Of a DNA stretch of 64,000 nucleotides, positions 36,191 through 46,374 are shown piece by piece (position 1 is the stretch's first letter; every line of letters starts with the position of its first letter). The translations under genes were made by a program, and so were the position numbers. The notes under the pieces are model-generated. The model was not told the origin of the DNA and did no database searches. It worked only from the letters and a program-made list of their open reading frames with translations. This DNA comes from Duganella zoogloeoides (GTDB taxonomy: Bacteria; Pseudomonadota; Gammaproteobacteria; Burkholderiales; Burkholderiaceae_D): assembly GCF_034479515.1 (NCBI RefSeq), contig NZ_CP140152.1:248001-312000 (forward strand). Reading direction: 5' to 3'.

Positions 36191-36226
36191 TGTAAGATTG
36201 CTACAAACTTTTGTAGTTTGGCTACA
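36191..36226 (+). promoter_or_regulatory. two tandem HexR-like operators upstream of pyk
   Basis: Two 15-nt TGTA-N7-TACA sites, TGTAAGATTGCTACA (36191-36205) and TGTAGTTTGGCTACA (36212-36226), lie 21 nt apart centre to centre, two helical turns on the same face. They resemble the published HexR operator consensus (TGTA-rTwwwwY-TACA). HexR is a KDPG-responsive regulator that is known to control pyk in other proteobacteria. No hexR gene is in this window. Confidence 0.6.
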
Positions 36227-36320
36227 TTGATGGTGACTTTGACATCCGGTACGGCAGCACTTTCCCTGGTTTCCGCCTGGCGCGGAAGCTGTCCGCATGA
36301 CCTTACGCTCAAGGAATACT

Positions 36321-37775
36321 ATGTCCCGTAGCACCAAAATTGTCGCCACGATCGGCCCAGCTTCTACTGATTTCAACGTCCTGGTCAAAATGATCCGTGC
36401 CGGCGTCGATGTCGTGCGCCTGAACTTCTCGCACGGCAAGGCGCAGGATCACATCGACCGCGCGCGCCTGGTCCGCGAAGCTGCTGCCGAGTGCGGCCGC
36501 GAAGTGGCGATCATGGCGGACATGCAGGGACCGAAGATTCGTGTCGGCAAATTTGAGAACAGCAAGATCGAACTGGTCAACGGCGACAAGTTCATCCTGG
36601 ACGCCAAGTGGGGCGAGAACGGCGAGCTGGGCAACCAGGACCGCGTGGGTCTCGATTACAAGGCGCTGCCGCAGGACGTGCGTCCCGACGACAAGCTGCT
36701 GCTAAACGACGGCCTGATCGTGCTGGTGGTCGATAAAGTGGTCGGCAGCGAGATCTACACCACCGTCAAGATCGGTGGCGAGCTGTCCAACAACAAGGGC
36801 ATCAACCGCCAGGGTGGCGGTCTGACCGCACCGGCGCTGACCGCCAAGGACATGGAAGACATCAAGACGGCGATGAGCTTCCAGTGCGACTACCTGGCGA
36901 TCTCGTTCCCGAAAAGCGCGACCGACATGGAAATGGCGCGCCAGCTGGCCAATATCGCCGGCGAGCCGTACGGCCACAAGCCGATGATGATCGCCAAGAT
37001 CGAGCGCGCGGAAGCGATTCCGGTGCTGCAAGAAATTCTCGACGCGTCCGACGGCATCATGGTCGCCCGCGGCGACCTGGCGGTGGAAGTCGGTAACGCG
37101 GCGGTGCCGGCGCTGCAAAAGCGCATGATCCGCATGGCACGCGAATCGAACAAGCTGGCCATTACCGCCACGCAGATGATGGAATCGATGATTTTCAACG
37201 CCGTGCCTACCCGTGCCGAAGTATCGGACGTGGCCAACGCGGTGCTGGACGGCACTGATGCGGTGATGACCTCGGCGGAAACGGCCTCGGGCCGCTACCC
37301 GATCGAAACCGTGGAAATGATGGCGGCCATTTGCGTGGAAGCCGAGCAGTCCGAGTACAACAAGCTCGACGCCGACTTCCTCAACGCCACGTTTACCCGC
37401 ATCGACCAGTCGATCGCGTACGCGGCGCTGTTTACCTCGCACCACCTGGAAGTGAAAGCGATCGTGGCGCTGACCGAGTCCGGCTCCACCGCGCTGTGGA
37501 TGAGCCGTCATAACATCGACACGCCGATCTACGCGCTGACGCCAAGCGTGGTCACCGAGCGCAAGGCTTCGCTGTACCGCAACGTCAAGGCGTTCAACCT
37601 GGCGCAAGCCGGCGACAGCGCCACCGTGATGCGCCAGGCCGAGGAGTTGCTGGTGGCGCGCGGCATCGTCAAGAAAGACGACATCATCGTGGTTACCTGG
37701 GGTTCCCGCATGGGTTACGCCGGTGGCACCAATGCGCTGCGCATCGTCAAGGTCGGTCAGGTCGTTAATAAGTAA
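36321..37775 (+). CDS. pyk: pyruvate kinase
   Basis: The enzyme makes pyruvate and ATP from phosphoenolpyruvate. The 484-residue protein has RSTKIVATIGPAS at the N-terminus, VRLNFSHG, the B-domain GPKIRVGKF and the active-site signature around IMVARGDLAVEVG and MARESNKLAITATQMMESM. C-terminal allosteric domain sequence SGSTALWMSRHNIDTPIYAL follows. The ATG at 36321 is preferred because conserved sequence starts there; the frame is open 24 nt more. Control by the HexR-like pair upstream is likely. Confidence 0.97.
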   Translation: MSRSTKIVATIGPASTDFNVLVKMIRAGVDVVRLNFSHGKAQDHIDRARLVREAAAECGREVAIMADMQGPKIRVGKFENSKIELVNGDKFILDAKWGENGELGNQDRVGLDYKALPQDVRPDDKLLLNDGLIVLVVDKVVGSEIYTTVKIGGELSNNKGINRQGGGLTAPALTAKDMEDIKTAMSFQCDYLAISFPKSATDMEMARQLANIAGEPYGHKPMMIAKIERAEAIPVLQEILDASDGIMVARGDLAVEVGNAAVPALQKRMIRMARESNKLAITATQMMESMIFNAVPTRAEVSDVANAVLDGTDAVMTSAETASGRYPIETVEMMAAICVEAEQSEYNKLDADFLNATFTRIDQSIAYAALFTSHHLEVKAIVALTESGSTALWMSRHNIDTPIYALTPSVVTERKASLYRNVKAFNLAQAGDSATVMRQAEELLVARGIVKKDDIIVVTWGSRMGYAGGTNALRIVKVGQVVNK

Positions 37776-37777
37776 GC

Positions 37778-37834
37778 CCGGAGACCATGCCCGCGAGAGC
37801 GGGCGTGGTGCTGCTCCGGCAAGGTTTTTTTTTT
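37778..37834 (+). terminator. strong nested hairpin and T10 between pyk and fba
   Basis: Outer arms CCGGAG/CTCCGG (37778-37783, 37814-37819) enclose an 11-bp stem ACCATGCCCGC/GCGGGCGTGGT around GAGA, followed by ten T (37825-37834). It is a textbook terminator, but fba starts only 20 nt after the T-run. Confidence 0.88.
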
Positions 37835-37854
37835 AATTGTTTGGAGTACATACC

Positions 37855-38919
37855 ATGTCCCTCGTATCGATGCGTCAACTGCTGGACCATGCTGCTGAAA
37901 ATGGTTACGGCATTCCTGCTTTTAACGTTAACAATCTGGAACAAGTGCAAGCCATCATGGCTGCCGCCGATGCGCTCGACAGCCCGGTGATCATGCAAGC
38001 GTCGGCTGGCGCCCGTAAATATGCCGGCGAAGCGTTCCTGCGTCACCTGATCGACGCCGCCATCGAAGCCTACCCGCACATCCCGGTCGTGATGCACCAG
38101 GATCACGGCCAGTCGCCGGCGGTCTGCATGGCCGCGATCCGCTCCGGCTTCTCGTCGGTGATGATGGACGGTTCGCTCGAAGCCGACGGCAAGTCGGTGG
38201 CGTCGTATGAATACAACGTCGCTGTCTCGCGCGAAGTGGTGAAATTCTCGCACTCGATCGGCGTGACCGTCGAGGCCGAACTCGGTGTTCTGGGTTCGCT
38301 GGAAACCATGAAGGGCGACAAGGAAGACGGCCACGGCGCCGACGGCACCATGACCCGCGAACAGCTGCTGACCGACGTCGACCAGGCTGCCGACTTCGTC
38401 AAGCAAACCCAGTGCGACGCGCTGGCCATTGCCATCGGCACCTCGCACGGCGCCTACAAGTTCACCCGCAAGCCTACCGGCGACATCCTGGCGATCGACC
38501 GCATCAAGGAAATCCACGCGCGCATCCCCAACACCCACCTGGTGATGCACGGTTCGTCGTCGGTGCCGCAAGAGCTGCTGGCCGTGATCCGCGAATTCGG
38601 CGGCGACATGAAAGAGACCTACGGCGTGCCGGTCGAAGAGATCCAGGAAGGCATCCGTCACGGCGTGCGCAAGATCAACATCGATACCGACATCCGCCTG
38701 GCCATGACCGCCGCGATCCGCCAGTTCATGTTCCAGAACCCCTCGAAGTTCGATCCACGCGATTACCTCAAGCCTGCCCGCCTGGCTGCCGAGCAAGTCG
38801 TGCGCGCCCGTTTCGAAGCGTTCGGCTGCGCCGGACAAGCATCGAAAATCAAGCAAGTGACGCTGGAAAAAATGGCCGAGCGTTACAAGGCCGGCGAGCT
38901 GTCGCAAATTGTGAAGTAA
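37855..38919 (+). CDS. fba: class II fructose-bisphosphate aldolase
   Basis: The enzyme is a zinc-dependent aldolase that cleaves fructose 1,6-bisphosphate. The 354-residue protein reads [20 protein letters not shown], then the zinc-ligand His in [23 protein letters not shown], the second-site Glu in VEAELGVLG and the His in GTSHGAYKF. The C-terminal [20 protein letters not shown] is typical of the Calvin-cycle subtype found in beta-proteobacteria. A GGAG Shine-Dalgarno lies 10 nt before the ATG. Between it and pyk lies a strong terminator. Confidence 0.96.
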   Translation: MSLVSMRQLLDHAAENGYGIPAFNVNNLEQVQAIMAAADALDSPVIMQASAGARKYAGEAFLRHLIDAAIEAYPHIPVVMHQDHGQSPAVCMAAIRSGFSSVMMDGSLEADGKSVASYEYNVAVSREVVKFSHSIGVTVEAELGVLGSLETMKGDKEDGHGADGTMTREQLLTDVDQAADFVKQTQCDALAIAIGTSHGAYKFTRKPTGDILAIDRIKEIHARIPNTHLVMHGSSSVPQELLAVIREFGGDMKETYGVPVEEIQEGIRHGVRKINIDTDIRLAMTAAIRQFMFQNPSKFDPRDYLKPARLAAEQVVRARFEAFGCAGQASKIKQVTLEKMAERYKAGELSQIVK

Positions 38920-38959
38920 AATCCTGTCTGCAACGGGGCCACTGACCCGTGAGTTCTCG

Positions 38960-38990
38960 ACCGGCGGAGAGCGTTGCTTTCCGCCGGTTT
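38960..38990 (+). terminator. hairpin terminator after fba
   Basis: ACCGGCGGA (38960-38968) pairs with TCCGCCGGT (38980-38988) around an 11-nt loop. T-rich sequence follows (TTCGCTTTT). It separates fba from purC. Confidence 0.7.
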
Positions 38991-39017
38991 CGCTTTTAAT
39001 AACACTAAGTGCTAGCT

Positions 39018-39914
39018 ATGAACGCCCTCTACCAGTCCTCCATCTCCTCCCTGCCACTGCTCGGTCACGGCAAAGTCCGCGACAACTACGCTGTCGGCGA
39101 CGACAAGATCCTGATCGTCACCACCGACCGCCTGTCGGCCTTCGACGTTGTCATGAATGAACCGATTCCCGGCAAGGGCATGGTACTGAACCAGATGAGC
39201 GATTTCTGGTTCGAGAAGCTGGGCCACATCGTGCCGAACCACCTGACCGGCGTTGCGCCCGAGTCCGTGGTATCAAGCGATGAAGTGGTGCAGGTGAAGG
39301 GCCGCGCAGTTGTCGCCAAACGCCTGAAACCGATCATGGTCGAAGCCGTGGTGCGTGGCTACATCATCGGTTCGGGCTGGAAAGATTACCAGGCGACTGG
39401 CGCGATCTGCGGCATCACGTTGCCGGAAGGCCTGCAACAGGCCGAGAAACTGCCGGAGCCGTTGTTCACCCCGGCGGCCAAGGCCGACCTGGGCGAGCAC
39501 GACGAAAACATCAGCTTTGCCGACATGGAAAGCCGCATCGGCGCGGAACTGGCTGCCAAGATGCGCGATGTCAGCATCCAGCTGTACACGGCAGCAGCCG
39601 AGTACGCCGCCACGCGCGGCATCATCATTGCCGACACCAAGTTCGAATTCGGCCTCGACGACGACGGCGTCATGCACCTGATGGACGAAGTGCTGACGGC
39701 CGATTCGTCGCGCTTCTGGCCGGCCGACTCGTACGCCGTGGGCATCTCGCCACCGTCGTTCGACAAGCAGTTCGTGCGCGACTACCTGGAAACCCTGACC
39801 GACTGGGGCAAGACCGCGCCGGCACCGGCGCTGCCGGCCGACGTCATCGAGAAAACCCAGGCCAAGTACTTCGAAGCCATCGAGCGCCTGACCGGCGACA
39901 AGCTGAAGGCATAA
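39018..39914 (+). CDS. purC: phosphoribosylaminoimidazole-succinocarboxamide synthase
   Basis: PurC joins aspartate to CAIR in purine synthesis. The 298-residue protein belongs to the longer, beta-proteobacterial/yeast type: [30 protein letters not shown] at the N-terminus, [22 protein letters not shown] and [18 protein letters not shown]. It is followed by purE with a 1-nt gap and purK, an ordered purine operon that includes the Sua5-type gene. Confidence 0.97.
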   Translation: MNALYQSSISSLPLLGHGKVRDNYAVGDDKILIVTTDRLSAFDVVMNEPIPGKGMVLNQMSDFWFEKLGHIVPNHLTGVAPESVVSSDEVVQVKGRAVVAKRLKPIMVEAVVRGYIIGSGWKDYQATGAICGITLPEGLQQAEKLPEPLFTPAAKADLGEHDENISFADMESRIGAELAAKMRDVSIQLYTAAAEYAATRGIIIADTKFEFGLDDDGVMHLMDEVLTADSSRFWPADSYAVGISPPSFDKQFVRDYLETLTDWGKTAPAPALPADVIEKTQAKYFEAIERLTGDKLKA

Positions 39915-39915
39915 G

Positions 39916-40413
39916 ATGACCGATCAAGCTAAGCCATTGGTTGGCGTCATCATGGGCTCGTCTTCGGACTGGGACGTGATGCAAAACGCGGTTGCCATTC
40001 TTAAACAGTTTGGCGTGCCGTTCGAGGCGCAAGTCATTTCCGCCCACCGCATGCCCGACGAGATGTATGCGTACGCGAAAAGTGCCCGCGCCCGTGGCCT
40101 GCGCGCCATCATCGCCGGCGCCGGCGGTGCGGCCCACCTGCCGGGCATGGTCGCTGCCATGACCATCGTGCCGGTGCTGGGCGTGCCGGTGCCGTCGAAG
40201 TATTTGCGCGGCGAGGATTCGCTGCTGTCGATCGTGCAGATGCCGAAGGGCGTGCCGGTGTCCACCTTTGCCATCGGCGAAGCGGGCGCTGCCAATGCAG
40301 CGCTGACGGCGGTGGCCATGATCGCCGCCACCGACGACGCGCTGGCCGACCAGCTCGAAGCGTTCCGCGTCACGCAAACCGATGCCGCCAAGGCCATGAC
40401 TCTGCCGCTGTAG
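39916..40413 (+). CDS. purE: N5-carboxyaminoimidazole ribonucleotide mutase
   Basis: PurE (class I) isomerises N5-CAIR, made by PurK, into CAIR, the substrate of PurC. The 165-residue protein has [14 protein letters not shown], the catalytic His in [26 protein letters not shown] and [19 protein letters not shown]. It lies between purC and purK, matching its place in the pathway. Confidence 0.97.
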   Translation: MTDQAKPLVGVIMGSSSDWDVMQNAVAILKQFGVPFEAQVISAHRMPDEMYAYAKSARARGLRAIIAGAGGAAHLPGMVAAMTIVPVLGVPVPSKYLRGEDSLLSIVQMPKGVPVSTFAIGEAGAANAALTAVAMIAATDDALADQLEAFRVTQTDAAKAMTLPL

Positions 40414-40419
40414 GACATA

Positions 40420-41628
40420 ATGAGTAATTCAAAAGTAATCCCCCTGCTGCCCGCCGCCAATCCGCCAGCCTGGCTGGGGGTGATGGGCGGCGGCCAGCTC
40501 GGCCGCATGTTCGCCCACGCCGCCCAGAGCATGGGCTACCAGGTGGCCGTGCTGGAACCGTCCGACACCTGCCCGGCAGGGCAGGTGGCCCAGCGCCTGG
40601 TCAACGCCGGCTACAGCGATGCCGCCGGCCTCGATGCGCTGGCCGCGCAATGCCTGGCCGTCACCACCGAATTCGAGAACGTGCCGGCCGATAGCCTGTC
40701 GCGCCTGGCGCAGTCGGTGTTTGTTGCGCCCAACGCCCACGGTGTATCGGTGGCGCAGGACCGCATTGCCGAAAAACGTTTCTTTGTCGATTGCGCGGAA
40801 AAATCGGGCGTGCTGCCAGCGCCGCACAAGGTGATCGCCAGCGAGCAAGACATTGCCGCGATTGCCGACGACCTGTTGCCCGGCATCCTGAAAACCGTGC
40901 GCATGGGGTACGACGGCAAGGGGCAAGTGCGCGTGACATCGCGCGACGACGTGCGCGCCGCGTTTGCCGAGATGGGGCAGGTGACCTGCCTGCTGGAAAA
41001 AATGCTGCCGCTGGCGTACGAGGTGTCGGTGCTGACCGCGCGCGGTCACGACGGTGAATCGGTCGTGTATCCGATCGCCGAGAACGTCCACCGCGACGGC
41101 ATCCTGTTTACCACCACCGTGCCGGGCCCGAACGTCTCCGCGGAGAGCGCTGTCAAGGCGCAGCAGGCGGCGCAAGCGATCGTGGCCGAACTCGGTTACG
41201 TCGGTGTGCTGTGCATCGAGTTTTTCGTGCTCACCGATGGTACGCTGGTGGTCAACGAAATGGCGCCGCGTCCGCACAACAGCGGCCACTACACGATGGA
41301 TGCCTGCATTACCAGCCAGTTCGCGCAGCAGGTACGCGCCATGGCCCGTTTGCCGCTGGGCGACGTGCGCCAGCATTCGCCGGCCGTCATGCTCAACATC
41401 CTCGGCGATGTCTGGTTTGAAGGTGACAGCGCGGTGGAAGGTGAGACGCCGCGCGAGCCGGCCTGGGACCAGGTGCTGGCGCTGCCCGGCGCCTGCCTGC
41501 ACCTGTACGGCAAGGACGACCCGCGCCGCGCGCGCAAGATGGGCCATTTGACCTTCGTGGCCGCCACCCTGGAGCAGGCGCAACAGCAGTTGCTGGCGGC
41601 CTGCGACGTCCTCGGTATCGCGCCGTGA
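40420..41628 (+). CDS. purK: 5-(carboxyamino)imidazole ribonucleotide synthase
   Basis: PurK is an ATP-grasp carboxylase that adds bicarbonate to AIR, giving N5-CAIR. The 402-residue protein starts with [21 protein letters not shown], then has the ATP-grasp [37 protein letters not shown] and [17 protein letters not shown] motifs. Its stop overlaps the start of the Sua5-type gene as GTGA. Confidence 0.97.
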   Translation: MSNSKVIPLLPAANPPAWLGVMGGGQLGRMFAHAAQSMGYQVAVLEPSDTCPAGQVAQRLVNAGYSDAAGLDALAAQCLAVTTEFENVPADSLSRLAQSVFVAPNAHGVSVAQDRIAEKRFFVDCAEKSGVLPAPHKVIASEQDIAAIADDLLPGILKTVRMGYDGKGQVRVTSRDDVRAAFAEMGQVTCLLEKMLPLAYEVSVLTARGHDGESVVYPIAENVHRDGILFTTTVPGPNVSAESAVKAQQAAQAIVAELGYVGVLCIEFFVLTDGTLVVNEMAPRPHNSGHYTMDACITSQFAQQVRAMARLPLGDVRQHSPAVMLNILGDVWFEGDSAVEGETPREPAWDQVLALPGACLHLYGKDDPRRARKMGHLTFVAATLEQAQQQLLAACDVLGIAP

Positions 41629-42695
41629 GTGTGGTCAATACCGTTGCTGACGCAGCCGCCATCGCGGCCGGCGCACGCGTGCTCGAAGCAGGCGGCCTGG
41701 TGGCATTTCCCACCGAGACCGTTTATGGCCTGGGCGCCGATGCCGAAAACCCGGCAGCGGTGGCCCGCATCTATGAAGCCAAGGGCCGTCCCAACGACCA
41801 CCCGGTGATCGTGCACGTGGCGCCCGGCGCCGACCTCGATTACTGGGTCACCGATATTCCCGATGTCGCACGCCAGCTGGTCGCTGCTTTCTGGCCCGGT
41901 CCATTGACACTGATCCTCAAGCGCGCCAGCCACATCCCGGACGCCGTTTCCGGTGGCCAGGATACGGTGGGCATCCGCTGCCCGTCGCACCCGGTAGCGA
42001 TTGCGCTGCTGACCGCGTTCAAGGGCGGCCGTGGCGGAGTGGCGGCGCCGTCGGCCAACAAGTTCGGCAATGTCAGTCCCACCACCGCGCAGCATGTGCG
42101 CGACGAATTCCATCTCGATGATGTGGAAGAGGGCTCGATCACCGGCGAGCCGGCGTGTTCGGCCGGCTTGCATGTGACTGTTCTGGAAGGCGGCGCCAGC
42201 CAGGTCGGCATCGAATCGACCATTGTCGATTTGTCGCGCCTGGCCACGCATGGCGCGGTGCTGCTGCGCCCCGGCCATATCACGGCGCAGCAGATCGCCG
42301 ACGTGATCGGCCAGTTGCCGGCCGCGCCCGACCAGGCCGCCCCGCGCGCTTCCGGCACCCTGGAATCGCACTACGCGCCGCGCACGCCGGTCACCATGGT
42401 GGCGCACGCTGCCCTGGCCGACACGGTTGCGCAACTGCAGGCCAGGGGCGCCCGCGTGGCGGTGATCGGCCATGCCTGCGGCGAACTCGGCGACAACATG
42501 CGCCTGCTGCCGGCCGAACCGGTTGGCTACGCGTACGGCATCTATGCCGCGCTGCGCGAGATGGACCTGGTGCAAGCCGATGTGATCCTGGTGGAAACCC
42601 CGCCGCAGGACGACGCCTGGCTTGGCGTCAACGACCGCCTGCGCCGTTCTGTCTTCGGTTCGACCGGCATCCTGGCTCGCTTCCTGAGTCAATAA
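41625..42695 (+). CDS. L-threonylcarbamoyladenylate synthase (Sua5/YwlC type)
   Basis: The enzyme makes threonylcarbamoyl-AMP from threonine, bicarbonate and ATP, the precursor of t6A37 in ANN-decoding tRNAs. The 356-residue protein is the long Sua5 form: a YrdC domain ([44 protein letters not shown]) to about residue 210, then the C-terminal Sua5 domain ([12 protein letters not shown]). GTG start overlaps purK's stop. The related tRNA enzyme TcdA lies 8 kb downstream. Confidence 0.94.
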   Translation: MSVVNTVADAAAIAAGARVLEAGGLVAFPTETVYGLGADAENPAAVARIYEAKGRPNDHPVIVHVAPGADLDYWVTDIPDVARQLVAAFWPGPLTLILKRASHIPDAVSGGQDTVGIRCPSHPVAIALLTAFKGGRGGVAAPSANKFGNVSPTTAQHVRDEFHLDDVEEGSITGEPACSAGLHVTVLEGGASQVGIESTIVDLSRLATHGAVLLRPGHITAQQIADVIGQLPAAPDQAAPRASGTLESHYAPRTPVTMVAHAALADTVAQLQARGARVAVIGHACGELGDNMRLLPAEPVGYAYGIYAALREMDLVQADVILVETPPQDDAWLGVNDRLRRSVFGSTGILARFLSQ

Positions 42696-42900
42696 CCTGC
42701 TGTTTTTGTGTATTCCAGCGACCAACTTTTTTGATTAAAAGCAACGCTGGAATTCCTATCCGAGCAACTGTTCTTTTTTGAACACAACGCCTGAGAAATT
42801 GAGTGTGCGCTGCTATACATTCCAGCCCAACGCTGGCAGACTAGTTGTGCATGAATAGCACGCCCGTTCTTATTGGGCCACAATATCCTCAGGAGACAAT
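42696..42900. other. intergenic region with two short hairpins
   Basis: This 205-nt AT-richer gap contains ATTCCAGCG (42712-42720) paired with CGCTGGAAT (42745-42753), and a second CCAGC/GCTGG stem at 42822-42836 sharing the same TTCCAGC half. An AGGAG ribosome-binding site precedes the next gene. A TATACA-like -10 lies at 42814-42819. No T-run follows the hairpins. Confidence 0.4.
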
Positions 42901-44268
42901 ATGCGTCACACCAAACTTGCCATCGCCGCAATGGCTCTCGCCATCCTTGCCGGTTGCGGTGGCTCCAGCCCGGAAGCGGGCGATCAAACCCTTCGTGTCA
43001 AATTCAACTCGCAAGTGTCGTTCGGTGACAGCCTGTCGGATGTGGGCTCGTATAACGTTGGCACCATTGCCGCCCTCAAGGGCGGCAAGTTCACCATCAA
43101 TGGCGATAACACGGCCATCAATGCCACGCTGACCGGCCGTAACTGGACCGAACTGGTGGCCGCACAACTGGGTTTGCCGGCGCCATGCGCCGCATTGACC
43201 GGCCTCGACGGCACCGCTCCAGGTTTCAACGTTCCCCGCAAAGCCAACGCAGGCTGCTACGGCTACGCCCAGGGCGGCGCGCGTGTGACCAATCCTGTCG
43301 GTCCCGGCAATATTGCCACCGGCGCTGCCACCGGCTTCATGACGGTACCGGTCGTTACCCAGGTCGCCAACCACTTGGCCGCTGTCGGCGGCAAGTTCAA
43401 GGGCGATGAGCTGGTGCTGGTGATGGCTGGTGGTAACGATGTGCTGTTCCTGCTGTCCAAGCTGAGCGCCGATGCCACCGCTGCCGGCAACGCCGCTGGC
43501 GCCGCAGCGTACTTCCCCAGCCTGATCTCGCAACTGGCCGCCGGGGCGACCAACCCAGCAACGGCAGCGACTGCCATCACGTTTGCCGTGGGCACCGCCA
43601 GGGCAGTGCCGGGCGCCACCCAGGCCAGCATCACCCAGGCCGCCGTCGGCGCAGCAGCGGTGCAGCCGGGTAACACGAACGTGGTCGCCAACGCTGCAGC
43701 CATCATCGCCAAGGCCACGGCTGACGCCACTGCCGCCGGCGCCAAGGCCGGCGCAGACTTCGCCACGGCCAACGGCCCGAGCCTGGTCGCTGAGATGACC
43801 AAAGCCGGTACCGAATTGGCCACCCTGGTGAAAAACCAGATCATCGCCAACGGCGCCAACTACGTCACCGTCAACAACCTGCCCGATGTCGCCACCACGC
43901 CAAGCGGCCGCTCCCGTTCGGCCGAGATCCGCACGCTGATCGACACCATGGTCAAGGCCTTCAATACGTCGCTGACCACTGGCCTGTCCACCGAGCAGAA
44001 AGTCGTGATCGTCGACGTGTACGCAGTGAGCCACGACCAGGCCACCAACCCGGGACCGTATGGCCTGACCAACGTCGCCGAACCTGCATGCGACCTGAGC
44101 GCGGCGAAGAACCCGATCGGCTCCGCGATCGCCTGCAACGGCAGCAACCTGGTGGCCGGCGATGTCAGCCACTACTCGTTCGCCGACGAGGTGCATCCGA
44201 CGCCATTCAACAACCTGCTGCTGGCGCGTTACGTGTCGCGCAGCCTGGTGACCAAGGGCTGGATGTAA
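42901..44268 (+). CDS. SGNH/GDSL-family lipoprotein esterase with Ala-rich insert
   Basis: The 455-residue protein has a lipoprotein signal with lipobox LAGC (Cys19) and a GDSL hydrolase fold: block I FGDSLSDVGSY with Ser44, block III GGND, and the terminal FADEVHPTPFN holding the catalytic Asp and His. An Ala/Thr-rich stretch of about 150 residues (from SADATAAGNAAGAAAYF to KAGADFATANG) is inserted before the last blocks. It resembles outer-membrane esterases, but lacks an autotransporter barrel. An OmpW-type porin gene follows after 80 nt. Confidence 0.88.
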   Translation: MRHTKLAIAAMALAILAGCGGSSPEAGDQTLRVKFNSQVSFGDSLSDVGSYNVGTIAALKGGKFTINGDNTAINATLTGRNWTELVAAQLGLPAPCAALTGLDGTAPGFNVPRKANAGCYGYAQGGARVTNPVGPGNIATGAATGFMTVPVVTQVANHLAAVGGKFKGDELVLVMAGGNDVLFLLSKLSADATAAGNAAGAAAYFPSLISQLAAGATNPATAATAITFAVGTARAVPGATQASITQAAVGAAAVQPGNTNVVANAAAIIAKATADATAAGAKAGADFATANGPSLVAEMTKAGTELATLVKNQIIANGANYVTVNNLPDVATTPSGRSRSAEIRTLIDTMVKAFNTSLTTGLSTEQKVVIVDVYAVSHDQATNPGPYGLTNVAEPACDLSAAKNPIGSAIACNGSNLVAGDVSHYSFADEVHPTPFNNLLLARYVSRSLVTKGWM

Positions 44269-44348
44269 GGCGGGGATAGCCGGCGGTGGCCGCGCATAGG
44301 CGGCCGCGGGTCGGCACCGAACAAACCGAACAAGAATCTGGAGACAAA

Positions 44349-45038
44349 ATGAATAAAACCTCGCTCAAACTGCTGGTGCTGGCAGCCGCCATGTCGGTGG
44401 CCACGGTCGCCTCGGCGCAACAAACGGCCGGCACCTGGCTGGGCACCCTGGGCATGAACAAGATTACCCCGAAGGTTGATTCGGGCGACGTGTCGGCGCC
44501 GGCACTGCCGGGCACCAAGGCCGATGTCGAGCCTGACACCAAGCCCCGCTTCGCGATTGCCTACATGCTCACCGATAACTGGTCGGCCGAGCTGGACCTG
44601 GGCCTGCCGTACAAGCACGACCTGATCGGTGACGGCTCGATCAAGGGCACCGGCAAGCTCGGCGACTCGAAAGTATTGCCGCCGACCGCATTCATCCAGT
44701 ACCGCTTCATGCCGGCCAACGCCACCTTCCGTCCGTACGTGGGCCTGGGCCTGACGTATGCGATGTTCATCAAGGAACGCGGTTCGGGACAGCTGACCGC
44801 GATCCTGAACACCGGCGGTCCCGGCGCCACCTACAAGCTCGATGACAAAGCCGGCGTGAGCGCCCAGATCGGCGCCACCTGGCGCATCGACGACAACTGG
44901 TTCCTCGACGCCACCGTGATCAAGACCAAGCTGAAAACCAAGGTCCACTTCTCGACCGGCCAGACCCAGAACGTGCGCCTGGACCCGGTCGCAGCCAGTA
45001 TCAGCATCGGCTACAACTTCAAGGGGTTGAGTTTCTAA
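44349..45038 (+). CDS. ompW: OmpW-family outer membrane protein
   Basis: The 229-residue protein has a signal peptide (LKLLVLAAAMSVATVASAQ) and an eight-stranded barrel pattern ending in the aromatic SIGYNFKGLSF, required for BAM recognition. Motifs LTDNWSAELDLGLPYKHDL, PTAFIQYRFMP and FRPYVGLGLTYAMF are typical of OmpW/AlkL. Such channels take up small hydrophobic molecules. It could supply the neighbouring exported esterase. Confidence 0.92.
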   Translation: MNKTSLKLLVLAAAMSVATVASAQQTAGTWLGTLGMNKITPKVDSGDVSAPALPGTKADVEPDTKPRFAIAYMLTDNWSAELDLGLPYKHDLIGDGSIKGTGKLGDSKVLPPTAFIQYRFMPANATFRPYVGLGLTYAMFIKERGSGQLTAILNTGGPGATYKLDDKAGVSAQIGATWRIDDNWFLDATVIKTKLKTKVHFSTGQTQNVRLDPVAASISIGYNFKGLSF

Positions 45039-45042
45039 AACG

Positions 45043-45076
45043 AAAAAAGCCGCGCAGACTGCGCGGCTTTTTTTTT
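45043..45076. terminator. bidirectional intrinsic terminator after ompW and gcdH
   Basis: AAAAAAGCCGCGCAG and GCGCGGCTTTTTTTT form a strong GC stem (GCCGCGC/GCGCGGC) flanked by A6 and T9. It lies between convergent genes and can work on both strands. Confidence 0.93.
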
Positions 45077-45090
45077 GCCTGCCCAAATAA

Positions 45091-46275
45091 TTACTGGAAC
45101 GCCTGTATCCCCGTCTGCGCCCGGCCCAGGATCAGCGCATGGATATCATGCGTACCTTCGTAGGTGTTGACCACCTCGAGATTGACCATGTGGCGGATGA
45201 TGCCGAATTCGTCCGAGATGCCGTTACCGCCGAGCATATCGCGGGCTACGCGGGCGATGTCGAGCGACTTGCCGCAGGAGTTGCGCTTCATCATCGAGGT
45301 GATTTCCACCGCCGCCGTGCCGGCATCCTTCATGCGGCCCAGTTGCAAACAGCCTTGCAGGCCCAGCGTGATTTCGGTCTGCATGTCGGCCAGCTTCTTT
45401 TGCACCAACTGGTTGGCAGCCAGCGGACGGCCGAATTGCTGGCGGTCCAGCACGTACTGGCGCGCCGTATGCCAGCAGGCTTCGGCCGCGCCCAGCGCGC
45501 CCCAGGCGATGCCGTAGCGGGCCGAATTGAGGCAGGTGAAGGGGCCTTTCAGGCCGCGCACGTCCGGGAAGGCGTTCTCTTCCGGGCAGAACACATTGTC
45601 CATCACGATCTCGCCGGTGACCGAGGCGCGCAGGCCGAACTTGCCGTGGATGGCCGGCGCACTCAGGCCCGCCATGCCCTTGTCGAGGATGAAGCCGCGG
45701 ATTGCGCCTTCGTCGTCCTTGGCCCACACCACGAACACGTCGGCGACTGGCGAGTTGGTGATCCACATCTTGGCGCCCGACAGCGCGTAGCCGCCCGGCA
45801 CTTTCTTGGCGCGGGTGATCATCGAACCGGGGTCGGAGCCGTGGTTGGGTTCGGTGAGTCCGAAGCAGCCGATCCATTCGCCGGTGGCCAGCTTGGGCAG
45901 GTATTTCTGGCGCTGCGCCTCGGTACCGAATTCATAGATCGGCACCATCACCAGCGACGACTGCACGCTCATCATCGAGCGGTAGCCGGAGTCGATGCGT
46001 TCGACTTCGCGCGCGATCAGGCCGTAAGCCACGTAATTGAGTTCGGGGCCGCCGTATTGTTCGGGAATGGTGGGGCCGAGCAGGCCCAGTTCGCCCATTT
46101 CGCGGAAGATGGACGTGTCCATCTTCTCGTGGCGAAAGGCGTCGAGGATGCGCGGGGCCAGCTTGTCGCCGCAATAGGCGGCAGCGGCGTCGCGCACCAT
46201 GCGCTCTTCGTCGGTCAACTGCTGTTCCAGCAGCAGGGGATCATCCCAGTGGAACTGGGCGCGGGCTTGGCTCAT
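45091..46275 (-). CDS. gcdH: glutaryl-CoA dehydrogenase
   Basis: The enzyme oxidises and decarboxylates glutaryl-CoA to crotonyl-CoA in lysine and aromatic catabolism, passing electrons to ETF. The 394-residue acyl-CoA dehydrogenase has [50 protein letters not shown] and the closing [20 protein letters not shown], where the catalytic base Glu is in YEGT. The GcdH-specific [20 protein letters not shown] is clear. It is the last of a run of minus genes, and the link with the flavin reductase upstream is only proximity. Confidence 0.94.
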   Translation of the reverse strand: MSQARAQFHWDDPLLLEQQLTDEERMVRDAAAAYCGDKLAPRILDAFRHEKMDTSIFREMGELGLLGPTIPEQYGGPELNYVAYGLIAREVERIDSGYRSMMSVQSSLVMVPIYEFGTEAQRQKYLPKLATGEWIGCFGLTEPNHGSDPGSMITRAKKVPGGYALSGAKMWITNSPVADVFVVWAKDDEGAIRGFILDKGMAGLSAPAIHGKFGLRASVTGEIVMDNVFCPEENAFPDVRGLKGPFTCLNSARYGIAWGALGAAEACWHTARQYVLDRQQFGRPLAANQLVQKKLADMQTEITLGLQGCLQLGRMKDAGTAAVEITSMMKRNSCGKSLDIARVARDMLGGNGISDEFGIIRHMVNLEVVNTYEGTHDIHALILGRAQTGIQAFQ

Positions 46276-46374
46276 GGTGGTCTCTCATTATGGTGAATGC
46301 TGCTGCATTCTAAGCCGCCGCCCGTGGCACGGCTTTTCTAATGGCGACACCAATTTCAGTTTTTCGAACCTGTA

